A DNA stretch of 64,000 nt, from positions 150,649,379 to 150,713,378 of the forward strand of contig CP136063.1 of the NCBI GenBank assembly GCA_032622095.1. The letters are read 5' to 3'. The stretch is from Siphonodentalium dalli. Its lineage: Eukaryota; Mollusca; Scaphopoda; Gadilida; Siphonodentaliidae. The notes under the pieces were generated by a model. That model was given only the letters and a program-made list of their open reading frames with translations, ran no database searches and was not told the DNA's origin. Shown in pieces: positions 41,605-52,994 of this stretch (position 1 is its first letter; the number at the start of each line of letters is the position of its first letter). Position numbers and translations under genes: made by a program.

Positions 41605-42378
41605 TATTGTAAGCATATATTGGGAGTAGGTAAGTACGCTCCAAATCATGCAGTCAGAGCAGAGCTCGGTAGACATCCATGTTCCGTCGAAATATTATGC
41701 AGAATGGCTAACTATGGTACAAAATTATCAAATGTATCTAGAAACAAACTAATGGCATCAGCCGTCTCTGAACATGTGACGAGGAAAGCCAAATGCAACT
41801 CTTTATTCAGGACGATAAACGCATTTGGCTGTAAAAATATACAGGTTCCATTAAATAACCAAACATATAGTATCATTAGAAATCTCAAGTGTAAGCTCCA
41901 GGAAGAACATGTGAAAGAATTCAAGAGATCTATATTTGATTACTCTAAACGAGATGGCCATAAAAATAAACTCAGAACATATAGATTGTTTCAAAATGAT
42001 TATGTCTTAGAGACTTACTTAATAAACACAACATCTTTAAAAGATAGGATCAGTTGTACAAAACTCCGTGTTAGTGATCACAAACTCGCCATTGAAAAAG
42101 GTAGACATCATCAGCCTATACTTAAGGAGGGGAAGAGACTTTTCCTTAAATGCAGGACAGGTTCTGATATAGAAAATGAGTATCATTTCATTATGGAATG
42201 TCCACACTATTGCGATCTCAGGGATGAACTTTTCCAAATTGTTGGTAGATATCACAGCTATTTTACAAGTGTGTCAAACGATCAGAAATTTTATCTTGTA
42301 ATGAAAAATGATAACCCTGAAATAAGCAGCAAAATCAGCAACGTGGTCCGGCGCTTCTTTGATAAGCGCTCTGAATGA
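41605..42378 (+). pseudogene. LINE ORF2 C-terminal domain (3' segment)
   Basis: Opens at the inversion junction with YCKHILGVGKYAPNHAVRAELG, directly continuing the RT of the inverted part. It proceeds through KLRTYRLFQNDYVLETYLI, TKLRVSDHKLAIEKGRHH and a zinc-like CRTG..IENEYHFIMECPHYCDLR to a stop at 42378. The frame is unbroken for ~258 residues. Codons before 41605 belong to antisense of the endonuclease and are not part of the protein. Confidence 0.8.
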
Positions 42379-42537
42379 ATATTATGCTTGCCATCACACA
42401 ATAAAATACATATAGCTATACATGCCAAGTTCACATGTAATTGTTTATTAATTGTTTATTGTTTTATTATGAATTGTATTGTTAGCATACTGCCTTTATT
42501 GGTGTTTATGCAAATAAATCGTATCGTATCGTAATAG
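42379..42537 (+). mobile_element. LINE 3' UTR and CGTAT tail
   Basis: Noncoding AT-rich end with GTTAGCATACTGCCTTTATT, AATAAA-like ATAAATC and (CGTAT)n. Related to the fragment at 16185-16275. Confidence 0.65.
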
Positions 42538-42639
42538 TTACATACTGGATCTATAAGACATCCAGCGAATACACACCCCACGAAAACCTGAAATGTGTTG
42601 TCCTATGAGATATCCCATCGCTATAGCTCAATTTGACAC

Positions 42640-43200
42640 GGCCAGATTAGCCTTCATACAATATCCTAAAACAATAAAGCTTCTCAAATCATCGGCATAG
42701 TCAATAGAACTTTCACAAACTTGGACATCGAAACTTTCTAATCGCTCTACATAAGCATGGTCAGACCTATCATCGAATACTGTAACTCTGCATGGAGCCC
42801 ACATCACAAATATCAAAGCATTGTGTTGAAGAAATACAATGAAAAGCAACGAAACTAGTTCGTCAAATCAAAACTCTATGCTGCCGAGACCGAATGATAA
42901 AACTCAATCTGATGTCTTTAAAATATCGAAGATTTAGAGGAGATCTAATCGACGTTTATAAACTGTTGAATGGTCATTACATTATCAATGCCTGTGACCT
43001 ATTAGAAAGACATTCATCAGGAAAAGAACAAGAGGACATAATAAAAGCTACAGATGCCCATTCTTAACAAGGCCATGGTAAACCATTTCTTCACGCAGAG
43101 GGTGGTAAATAGCTGGAACTCTCTGCCAGACTTCGCCTTTGAGGCTCCAACACTCGATCAATTCAAAAATATACATAGACTCATTCTTCTAGTAGATAAT
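42640..43200 (+). pseudogene. CR1-like LINE RT C-terminal remnant
   Basis: Plus-strand decayed frame with LNLMSLKYRRFRGDLIDVYKLLN, LLERHSSGKEQ and, from 43054, FFTQRVVNSWNSLPDFAFEAP. Same region as 31930-32200 of the LINE around the Polinton, whose wording RLNLMSVKFRRFRGDMIETFK is close. Several frameshifts. Confidence 0.7.
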
Positions 43201-43240
43201 GATGATGATGATTATGATGATGATATGATTGATATAACAA
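43196..43240. repeat. GAT trinucleotide repeat
   Basis: GATGATGATGATTATGATGATGATATGAT; marks the 3' end region of the preceding LINE remnant. Confidence 0.75.
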
Positions 43241-43344
43241 ACCACTATTATGATGATCGTGTCGTTATTTGTTTAAAATACGTATCTAATACGTATCAAT
43301 TGACATATTCTCTCATTAAGATCAACATATTTCGACCATTTTAG

Positions 43345-44760
43345 GTGACCTCCGCGAATTCGGGGACTTTCGCAAATTTACCTCCGCAAATAGAGGATCT
43401 ACTGCAAACTGTCACACCGATCAGCACCTAATTAACGAACCGGTGGCTGTCTCGGCTGTCTCAGACTACACTCTTTAAAACAAGCATTTTACAAATTATA
43501 TTTTTCATTTCTTCTATTTGGAATTGGCATAGCTTATCACAAAATAAAATCAACGACAATAAACGAAATTGAAAATCCAACTACACCTTTTACCGAATCG
43601 GGGTCCCAGTACAACTGATGTCAACGGCACCTATCCGAAGTCATGCATCTGATGTCAACGACGCCTATCGCATTAGAGTACGCATGTCATGTCACACCTG
43701 TATACAATTGCCCCCACACATTCTTAGCTGAAAATAAACGCGCTTTATTGATTTTCTATGTAAGTGCCCATTTAATATGTCTGGTGTCAACGGCACTTAT
43801 TCCGTGACACTCCTTGTGTCATTGTGTATCTGTGTATCAATTGTCAACGACTGGATCGGGCGTGACACGGCGGATTATAATACAGACGGACCAACATCAA
43901 GTTATTAACGTCCGCTACACTATCTTACACAAATAAATATTTAATGTACTAATATTATATAAAGTCTAAACTGGTCTTCGAAAAGAAAACAAAACTGAAC
44001 GAGTTTTGCCACATAACAAGATAGCTTGTTTTTAGTACACAATTCGTTGATTTTCTACTACAGAACTCGTGACTTCGAATTAATACATAACTCGTTGAAT
44101 TTACTACATAACTCGTGAGCTGCCACATAACTCGGCGTAATTACAGCCCATGAGTCTAATGGCGTGGATCAAAGTTGTCAGAGCGGTGCCAGGGTCAGGG
44201 ACCTTTACGCCATAATTTGCTCGACAGTTCAATAGTCGTTTCTTCTAGAATAGCTCATTTCGGATACTTCAAAAACCAGATATCGAACAGATTCGTTCTA
44301 AGGATATTTGGGCGTTCAAATTTCACAACCTCGTATATAATATAATGGTGATCGAAATCACTTAAACATCTATATCTTTTCAACAGTCATTTCGCCCAAT
44401 TTGGGCGGTTGTATGATGGTGTTTTTCATCTGATGTGTGTGTCGGAATAATTGAGGTGGAGGATTTCTGTAAATGTTAGCCCAAACTACATTTCCAAGTA
44501 ACGATGGTTTTGGTGTTTATTTTGAGGAATCATACCACATCAGATGAATTCAGCCCAAATATATTAACAGTTGTCATGTAAAACATTTGCACGTAGGTTA
44601 GCGTTATTTGGTATTTGCGGATGTAGTTTAACATGGGGAAAATAGACTACTACGCTTGAACGGGCATGTGCATTTGTCGTTTTTTAATGTATAGCAACTT
44701 GATAATCAATAACAGAGGCCTTCTCTGTCAAATACAGTCGCTTTATTTACGATATTAATT
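43345..44760. other. Gene-free interval
   Basis: No gene. 43515-43605 belongs to the dispersed family seen at 35275-35400. 44005-44140 has several imperfect CATAACTCGT phrases. Nothing else noted. Confidence 0.5.
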
Positions 44761-44899
44761 GGGGAACTTTCTAAATTAACGCACAAACGGATACCTGCTG
44801 CAAATTAGGTGACTGAACTCTGCCTTGCAGCTTGCTATAAAAGGTGCCGGAAACCGGCCCACTCGCCCCGGGGCCCACTCGCCCCAGTCGACCTGGGCC

Positions 44900-45370
44900 A
44901 GCTCGCGACACACTATAAAGTGTATGCCGAGGTCGAGGCCGGCTCGGAATAAAAAGTGTATACGGGGTGTTATATGGCGTTTGGTCCGTTGTTTCTCAAT
45001 CAATATTATTGAAATATGTCCGGGCTGGGACATGGAATACAATAACGTTTGAATTGTTTTTAAATTCACAAATTTATTGATTTTATTCAACTTTTTCGTT
45101 CTGAAACACACTATAAAGTGTATGCGGCCGGCTCCAAAATAAAAGGTGTAAGCGACTTGATGTCGCATTATCTTCTTTGTTTATAAATGGACATGACTGA
45201 AATTTAGTACATATGTCCGGGTTATGACATGGAAAACATTAACGTTTGAATTGTTTTTAAATTCACAAATTTGTTGATTTTATTCAACTTTTCGTTCTTT
45301 CATTCTATAAAGTGTAAGCGGCCGGCTCCATTTAAAAGGGGTAAGCGGCCTATGTGCTTAGTGTTATAGT
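44900..45370. repeat. ~190 bp tandem repeat, about 2.5 copies
   Basis: Units share CACTATAAAGTGTATGC, GGCCGGCTCC, ATATGTCCGGG..GACATGGAA and TAACGTTTGAATTGTTTTTA. Copies start near 44908, 45107 and 45300. Each carries a TATAAA-like palindromic ACTATAAAGT. Short frames through it are not credible genes. Confidence 0.7.
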
Positions 45371-45809
45371 TAATCGGATTAACTAACTGGCGACTCTAAA
45401 CTATTGTGTTTTGGGGTATTTGAGGTTTTTTGTGAAATAATAATTTAGAAAGTGAATACATTTATTTTAAATGATAACTTTATTTAATCATAATAAACAC
45501 ATAACATATAATAACAAACATGAGACATACATGATTTATAAACTGTTAACGAAAGATATCAAACTCAATACATGACAAAGATGACTCAATGAAGTTTATA
45601 AAGTGCACATAAAAATATTAAGGTAAGAATCTTTTCAAGGAAGCCGATAAAATTTAATTTTAATTAAATTTAAATTTAAAAGTGGCAATTATTAATTTAC
45701 TGTTTTAAATATAAAAAATATTATTGAAATTATTATGTCAATTTTGTTAATTAATTAATAATTAACTTTTTTTAAATATAAACTGTATTATTCATATATA
45801 TTGTTGTCA
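45371..45809. other. Very AT-rich interval
   Basis: Runs such as TTTAATTAAATTTAAATTTAAA (45655-45680); no gene or other feature seen. Confidence 0.5.
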
Positions 45810-46166
45810 CCGATTTAGGTTGTCTTTTGTCTATAAAAATAAAATATTCTGTCGATATATAGTTTCATCATTGTGCGGTCGAAACATCCACAGCAGTCTT
45901 ACAAAAATCAACTTTTCTGGTTTTGCATTGTTTATGTATAGAATGCAGCAAAAAGGGAGATAACTTGCCAAATGTCATTAAAACATCGATAAATCTGGTG
46001 TATAGATCGAAACTGGGTACAAATTTCGGGATTGAAAAAAGACCACACAATGATGAAACTATATATCAATCAAATATACATGTCTCAAAGTTATCGGGGC
46101 GGAAATGCCCTTAACAACAATTTTTTCAATCCCATCATTTTATAGACAAAAGACAACCTAAATCGG
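45810..46166. mobile_element. Hairpin MITE, 357 bp
   Basis: Terminal arms CCGATTTAGGTTGTCTTTTG (45810) and its complement ending 46166 are near-perfect for ~29 bp. An inner inverted pair (ATATATAGTTTCATCATTGTG near 45858; complement near 46042) shows that the whole element can fold. No open frame of note and no obvious target duplication. Confidence 0.7.
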
Positions 46167-47225
46167 TTGAACAAGGAGAGGCGTTAACAATTAAAGTGCA
46201 AGATAACTAGTTGTGACTGGTATGCAAAAATTAGGCATTTCGATTACACCCTTTTACGACCGGGTAGCATCATATCGCACGTTCCTAACTTGATTCTCAC
46301 GTGCCACAAATGTACATTTTTATATTTCCACAGACAATATTGCTACTTGTGCTTACAAATATTTATTTAAATGGTCAAATGTCACAGTCAATATATGAGC
46401 TGCATTAGATCATCCTACAAATAGTCCTTGAAAGTCGAAATGTTTGACAGTTCCGCTTGTTTGCTATCTTAACTTGCACTTTAACTATCATAAGTAACCA
46501 TGAAAAACCCCACACTCTTTTGTTAATGGTAGTCTTTTATATTTTTAAACTATAGATTAACTATATAGTTTACAATGTGCTAGAATTTATCCAAAATACG
46601 ATAAATTGTATCTTGTTTTAGTGGAAATAAGTTACATGATAGCATGTTCCAGAAAATAACACAATATAACACAGTATAAACAGTATACACCTTATACACA
46701 ATCATACACCTCTACCAGCCTGAGAACAAAAATTAGAATATCGGAATTGTCCGATATAAGAGAAGAATCGAACGCATTCTGAGAGGTGCCACCAGCACCG
46801 AACATGAAACTGTAAATTCTATGAATTCGGTAGGCCATATTGCCGATTTGCTTAGATTAATCGACTGGCGGATTTCAGCGTCGACTTGTTTAATAATCGA
46901 GTCGACGCCGATTAGTCAAATAATTGTTTCAACACTAGTCAGAAACCATATATGCCTTGTGTAACAACAGTGAACTACTTGAAAAAGATCCATTGAACTT
47001 GAGAAGGATTGGTTTTGCAATAAATAGGTACCGACAGTATGATTATTATTATTATGACAATAGTTGTCAGCAGCTTTTGAGATAAACTACATGTAGGTCA
47101 CTGCGGATGGTCAATTGAGCTCTTCATCTGCATGGCAGGTGTTACACATGTGGTAATCAAAGAGTAATTACATGGAGTTATAACTGGATTTCCTTATAAT
47201 CTTATATAGCCATCAACGTTTTCCG
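46167..47225. other. Gene-free interval
   Basis: Nothing found except a short TCGACTGGCGGATTT..AGTCGACGCCGATTAGTC inverted motif at 46859-46916. Confidence 0.45.
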
Positions 47226-47700
47226 AGTTTTGATGAAAAACATGGGCGCCAATGACCATCTTCGATTTTATTCTTTCCATGATTCAATAATTTGGTATAC
47301 CCTACTTGTCCAATCGTTAATAGACTTCATATGGATCTTCGGGATAACAACAAGATGGGAGTAGTGTAGTTTTTCCGAATTTCGTTAAAAAACATGCCAC
47401 TGACACCGATTTTGGATGTTACTACTAGCATTACTAAACCCTTTAGCATATACTACAGTCCACTTCACTCATCCGATCATCACCAAACTTCATATTTATC
47501 TTGATATTGATCTATTAGATGAGAGCTATCAAATATTTTTTGAATTTCATAGGAAAAAATAGTCGCCAGCGGCCATATTGCATTTACGTTATATGTTATC
47601 GCGTCATGTCGATATCTAGTATTACTTAGAAATTTCAGCTTTCCAGATTCATAATTGCTCCATTGACTGTAACTCTTCGAATAGAGTGTCACTGAAACTT
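47226..47700. repeat. Degenerate ~200 bp repeat family, copy set 1
   Basis: Phrases such as TTTTCCGAATTTCGTTAAAA, CATCACCAAACTTCATATT and GATCTTCGGGATAACAA recur within the block with a ~190-210 bp period, and again in 48660-49040. Spelling includes GTCGCCAGCGGCCAT. Non-coding. Confidence 0.6.
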
Positions 47701-47824
47701 TATTTTGTCAGACTGCCTGTATTCACTGATTAGATATGGAAATAATCTGTAATAAGATGTAGCACTGTTTTATTGTATATTTACATGTAGTGCTGTTTTT
47801 TATGCAACAATACCACCCAGGCTT

Positions 47825-47935
47825 CTCAACGGTACGCAGGACCGGTACCGGTACCGCCGGTACTCGGGCATTTTTGCGGTACCGGTACTGGTGTGCAGTA
47901 CCGCCGGTACTCGGTACTGTGGTTGCATATATGCA
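47825..47935. repeat. GGTACCGGTAC palindrome cluster
   Basis: Overlapping GGTACCGGTACC and CCGCCGGTACTCGG motifs, GC-rich in AT-rich surroundings, arranged as two ~55 bp half repeats. Function unknown. Confidence 0.6.
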
Positions 47936-48074
47936 CATTCGTAGATCAGCAGGCTGTTTGGCAAAATACAGTAGTATCAAGTTTCGCTCTTTAAACTACA
48001 CGCGATGTACATCGATCGTGATTGTATTCATGGCGCGAGAGGTCGGTCTCGGAAGGGTGGGTCCTGGTTTTTAA

Positions 48075-48659
48075 GTGTCTATTATAACTCTTCAATGGTT
48101 AAATTCCAAATTTTTTGAAAGCACGACATTGTGATATTGTTTTAATCTTGTGATTGGGACTTGGGATTGCAACTTATGTTTTTGCCTTTATTATTGCTAT
48201 ATAGTTGTGGCAATTATACACTAAACCCAGTTACAATTTCTTATCATTTATTCACAAACAACCCCACCCACAAGTATGGCCCCACACGTTTTGCTTAATC
48301 ACATACACACGTACCCGTTCACATGTCGTATCAGTTTGCAAATTAGGTCGAACATTTTGAATTTAAATGGGACTCATGGAACCTTCAGTTATAGAATCAA
48401 ATCGGGAACGAATATCCACGAACCGTGCACAATGTAATTTGCTGAATAGACATGATAGTTCATATTTGATATAGGAACTCGTGGAGAGAAATTGTTGCCT
48501 AACTTGACTCATCATTGTTTAGATTTACAATGGCCGACCGGCGACTTTGCAAATACATTTATTCTGATTGAATATTGTGAAGTGAAAACCACCGATGTGT
48601 GTCGCGTTACGGGACACTTTCTATCAGTTGATCTTGAATTTTACTATTTTTATGGCTAA
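48075..48659. other. Gene-free interval
   Basis: No feature seen. Confidence 0.4.
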
Positions 48660-49040
48660 ATAATTTGGTTTATCCCACAGATGACATCCCTTGTCCGATC
48701 GTCACCAGATTCCACAATGACCAGGATAAGAGTAATCTAATTTTTCCGAATTTCGTTAAAAAACATGACCACAGGCAGCAATTTTGTATCTTACTCTTTG
48801 CATGACTGAATTCTTTAGCACCTGTACAGACCACATCCCTCATCTGACAGTCACCAAACTTCATATTGATCTTCAGGGTGACCACTAGATGGGAGCTATC
48901 GAATGCTTTGAATTTCTTTGGAAAACATTGTCGCCAGCAGTCATCTTCTATTTTGGTTTTTATATACATGTATATCTCTTCATGCGGATAGCCATTATTA
49001 CTTATAGGTAGTTCAACTTTCCGCATTCCTGTCATCATTT
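48660..49040. repeat. Degenerate ~200 bp repeat family, copy set 2
   Basis: About 370 bp homologous to 47340-47700, with the same order of phrases (TTTTTCCGAATTTCGTTAAA, CACCAAACTTCATATTGATC, GATGGGAGCTATCGAA). Direct orientation, ~1.3 kb apart. Confidence 0.65.
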
Positions 49041-49276
49041 GAATTATAAAAAATTACCTGATACATGTAGTCCAATGAAAATAACAAGCGTCCATAAATT
49101 AAATTTACCTATGATCCTATTATTCCTCACAATCACATGCACCCTTCAAAATTTTGTTTCGTCGTATCTATTTTTAATGACCCCTATGGTAATATTGATA
49201 TAGATACATTTGTCAAACATTTCTTTGTACAATATACAGGTATATAGTTTGTAACTAAATATAGAAATATATAATA

Positions 49277-50213
49277 CTAGCCGATGAGCCCGACGTTGTC
49301 CGGGCTATTCAAAAACCAAATTTCAAGTCGATAGCTCCACCCGTTTCCGAGATCTGGTCTGCGCATGCGCCAAACTGGCGTCGCACGGACTCGGCGACCC
49401 GATAAAATTCGTATCCGGGGCAAGATACATTCACATACCAAACTCCACCCGTTTCCGAGATCTGGTCTGATTTGCGGATACCTCGGCCGGTGATGAGTTA
49501 ACGCGACATCGGCCGGTTTAGAGTTAAACGCGATCACGTCACGATCTCTTGACGGCGTAACAGATTCACGGAATGTTTTTCGATGACCGAAGCATGGTCC
49601 TGCGTTCTTCCCGATAATTAAGGTAGAAACTTTAAACGGACACAGGCGTGTGATATATCGTTGGAAAGAGGAAGCTCCACAGATTCTAACCATTATATGA
49701 CTGGAAATTTATTATTCGCGCTATATCGAATCGATTTGTGAGCACCGAACTGATATATATTAGCGCAAAACGGCGTAAAAACAGATTTGACCTCGGCACG
49801 TGAAAAGTTGATCTCGGATCTGAAATCTGATGAGCTGATATTGACCGCCTGGTCAAACTACACACACGTACCAAGTTTCGTCTCGATCGCGCCACCCGTT
49901 TCCGAGATCTGGTCTGCGCATGCGCGAAGCTGGCGTCGCACGGGCTCGGCGACCAGATAAAATTCGTATCCGGGGCAAGATACATTCACATAGCAAATTT
50001 CAAGTCGATAGCTCCACCCGTTTCCGATATCTCGTCTGCGCATGCGCTGCACGGGCGTCGCACGGGCTCGCCAATACGACAACGACGACCGCCTGGTCAA
50101 ACTACACACACGTACCAAGTTTCGTCCCGATCGGTCGAGAATCGTAGATTTGTATTAATGACAAACAGACAGAAAGACAGACAGACAGGCAGAGGTCTTC
50201 AAAATATATATGA
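49277..50213. mobile_element. Pearl-like element 1
   Basis: Starts CCGATGAGCCCGACGTTGTC and ends after an ACAG microsatellite (50161-50190) with GAGGTCTTCAAAATATATAT. Contains ~122 bp core repeats (key phrases GATAGCTCCACCCGTTTCCG, GTCTGCGCATGCGC, AAATTCGTATCCGGGGCAAG). An unrelated ~390 bp segment at 49450-49850 interrupts the cores. Core repeats plus tetranucleotide microsatellite is the layout of bivalve pearl/HINE (Helentron-derived) elements. Confidence 0.65.
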
Positions 50214-50214
50214 G

Positions 50215-50764
50215 ACTAGCCGATGAGCCCGACGTTGTCCAGGCTATTCAAAAACCGACGAAATTTGTATCCGGGGCAAGATACATTCACATAGCAAATT
50301 TCAAGTCGATAGCTCCGCCCGTTTCCGAGATCTCGTCTGCGCATGCGCGAAGCTGACGTCGCACGGGCTCGGTGACCCGATAAAATTCTTATCCGGGGCA
50401 AGATACATTCACATACCAAATTTCAAGTCGATAGCTCCACCCGTTTCCGAGATCTCGTCTGCGCATGCGCGAAGCTGACGTCGCACGAGCTCGGTGACCC
50501 GATAAAATTCGTATCCGGGGCAAGATACATTCACATACCAAATTTCAAGTCGATAGCTCCACCCATTTCCGAGATCTCGTCTGCGCATGCGCGAAGCGGT
50601 CGCCGCACGGGCTCGCCAATACGACAACGTTCACCGCCTGGTCAAACTACACTCACGTACCAAGTTTCGTCCCGATCGGTCGAGAATCGTAGATTTGTAT
50701 TAATGACAGACAGACAGACAGACAGACAAACAAACAAACAGAGGTCTTCAAAATATATATGAGA
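50215..50764. mobile_element. Pearl-like element 2
   Basis: Same start and end blocks, about three core repeats, a terminal block (TGGTCAAACTACAC..CGTACCAAGTTTCG) and an ACAG/ACAA microsatellite at 50706-50740. Confidence 0.65.
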
Positions 50765-51656
50765 CTAGCCGATGAGCCCGACGTTGTCCGGGCTATTAAC
50801 CTCTTCGCTGCTAAATGACGTTATGACGTCGTGTGCTGGGCTGTTGACGTTATTGCCATTTTCCAATGGGAAACTATAACGGGAATACCACAAGAACTAT
50901 AAAACTGACTCAGTTGAAAGGCTATTATCGTTCAAAATCGTGGAACATCATACACTGTTAGAAACTTGGAGATACAGTTATTCCGATGCACCCATCTCTG
51001 AGTTCCAGATATGTATAATGGCCTACTTCTAGTGTGCTGAAGTAGGTCCGTAGTACCTACGGACCATATAGCACACGGCGTGCACTTTTACGTCCGTAAA
51101 AGTTACGGACGTCATAGCAGCGAAGAGGTTAAAAAACCAAATTCAAGTCGATAGCTCTACCCAGTCCGACGTTGTCCGGCTATTCAAAAACCAAATTTCA
51201 AGTCGATAGCTCTACCCGTTTTCGAGATCTGGTCTGCGCATGCGCGAAGCTGGCGTCGCACGGGCTCGGCGACCCGATAAAATTCGTATCCGGGGCAAGA
51301 TACATTCACATACCAAATTTCAAGTCAATAGATCCACCCGTTTCCGAGATCTCGTCTGCGCATGCGCGAAGCTGGAGTCGCACGGGCTCGGCGACCCGAT
51401 AAAATTCGTATCCGGGGCAAGATACATTCACATACCAAATTTCAAGTCGATAGCTCCACCCGTTTCCGAGATCTCGTCTGCGCATGCGCGAAGCGGGCCC
51501 CCCACGGGCTCGCCAATACGACAACGTCCACCGCCTGGTCAAACTACACACACGTACCAAGTTTCGTCCCGATCGGTCGAGAATCGTAGATTTGTATAAA
51601 TGACAAACATACAGACAAACAAACATACAGACAGAGGTCTTCAAAATATATATGAG
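50765..51656. mobile_element. Pearl-like element 3, with MITE insertion
   Basis: Start block at 50768, interrupted at 50796 by a TTAA-flanked MITE, then a partly duplicated start, three core repeats, the terminal block and a microsatellite at 51601-51633. Confidence 0.65.
50796..51132. mobile_element. piggyBac-like MITE
   Basis: 329 bp (50800-51128) bounded by TTAA on both sides and 14-bp perfect terminal inverted repeats CCTCTTCGCTGCTA / TAGCAGCGAAGAGG. Internal palindromes GGTCCGTAGTACCTACGGACC-like (51045-51065) and TACGTCCGTAAAAGTTACGGACGT-like (51088-51112). TTAA plus CC-start termini are diagnostic of piggyBac-type mobility. No coding capacity. Confidence 0.85.
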
Positions 51657-52153
51657 ATAGCCGATGAGCCCGACGTTATCCGGGCTATTCAAAACCCAAA
51701 TTTCAAGTCGATAGCTCCACCCGTTTCCGAGATCTGGTCTGAAAACCAAATTTAAAGTCGATAGCTCTACCCGTTTCCGAGATCTGGTCTGCGCATGCGC
51801 GAAGCTGGCGTCGTACGGGCTCGGCGACCCGATAAAATTCGTATCCGGGGCAAGATACATTCACATTCAAGTCGATAGCTCCACCCGTTTCCGAGATCTG
51901 GTCTGCGCATGCGCGAAGCTTGCGTCGCACGGACTCGGCGACCAGATAAAATTCGTATCCGGGGCAAGATACATTCACATAGCAAATTTCAAGTCGATAG
52001 CTCCACCCGTTTCCGAGATCTCGTCTGCGCATGCGCTGCACGGGCGTCGCACGGACTCGCCAATACGACAACGACCACCGCCTGGTCAAACTACACACAC
52101 GTACCAAGTTTCGTCCCGATCGGTCGAGAACCGTAGATTTGTATTAATGACAA

Positions 52154-52197
<44 letters not shown>

Positions 52198-52222
52198 AGG
52201 TCTTCAAAATATATATGAGATA
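51657..52222. mobile_element. Pearl-like element 4
   Basis: Start block at 51659, three partial or complete cores (one truncated near 51740), the terminal block and the longest ACAG microsatellite (52150-52198). Confidence 0.65.
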
Positions 52223-52994
52223 AGCAATGCACACTCATACCCAGTCCGTGTCTCCATAACGCTGATATATCATGGTGGAAAATTATTCAAACGAATCCGT
52301 TAGTCAATGCATGGTTGTGGATCATCTGAAGTACTGCTGCTCCATGGTAGCTAGTTTGGCAAACGTTAATAATTGCTCAATAATATCGCAAGTTAAAGAT
52401 TAACCGTTTTCGCGAGATGCGAAGTGATCGGGAACACCCTGTAAATAACATGCAAAGTTACATCGTGATCGTGGTGAAGACCGACATGGAGTAATTTAGG
52501 ACTACTATTTTAAATATTGAATTGAGATATCACAAACATGTATTCAGGGTTTCATGCTTTTAAGAAACCTGTTTCGTTTTAAATTTATATTCTAATATTT
52601 AGCATGCTTTGAACGAGAAGTGAGTTCAAGTGACACATGAAAAATCTCGCTTGTTTGATATATAATTTTCTATCTGTTTACATTTAAATATATCATATTA
52701 ACATAATATATATGAGTAACATAACGGTATATCGACAAATATCTTGCAAATGAATAAGGTATTCGACCTTCAGCATTCTGTTTCTGAATGTATAAACACC
52801 AATGGTATGCATATATACTGCTAACAATCATTGTCCTTTGATAATAATTTACAAGATATATGTAATTTCTATAGAAAATTGTATTTTTTTTTATCTCTCT
52901 CTACAATTGTCATGTAGTGAGAATAAAAACTGAGAAATACCCACAACTATATTCTCACTTTTCTCAGTTAAAGAAGAAGATATATTATTTTCTA
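52223..52994. other. Gene-free interval
   Basis: No gene. A small inverted pair (AGTGAGAATAAAAACTGAGAA / TATTCTCACTTTTCTCAG) sits at 52916-52968. Confidence 0.45.

Larger units (their letters stand above)
39100..42537. mobile_element. LINE with twin-priming 5' inversion
   Basis: The 5' part (endonuclease and RT) lies on the minus strand at 39100-41600. The 3' part (C-terminus, 3' UTR, tail) lies on the plus strand at 41605-42537. The protein break points are adjacent (LHTALNHK at 39100 and CKHILGVGKYAPN at 41607), as expected when one insertion is primed from both target strands. The tail is CGTATCGTATCGTA. Confidence 0.8.

Noticed and set aside
43921-44150. Possible tRNA-like or SINE head near the ACTCGT repeats
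   Set aside because: No A and B box pair with correct spacing and no cloverleaf could be drawn by eye.
48670-49038. 122-aa minus-strand frame
   Set aside because: Lies in the degenerate 200-bp repeat and is not preserved in the other copy set.
49277-52136. Arg-rich frames of 60-184 residues
   Set aside because: Read-through of core repeats in several frames and on both strands; no protein family.
49277-52222. CRISPR-like array of regularly spaced repeats
   Set aside because: Eukaryotic context, ~122 bp units, no unique spacers; the layout fits pearl-like elements.
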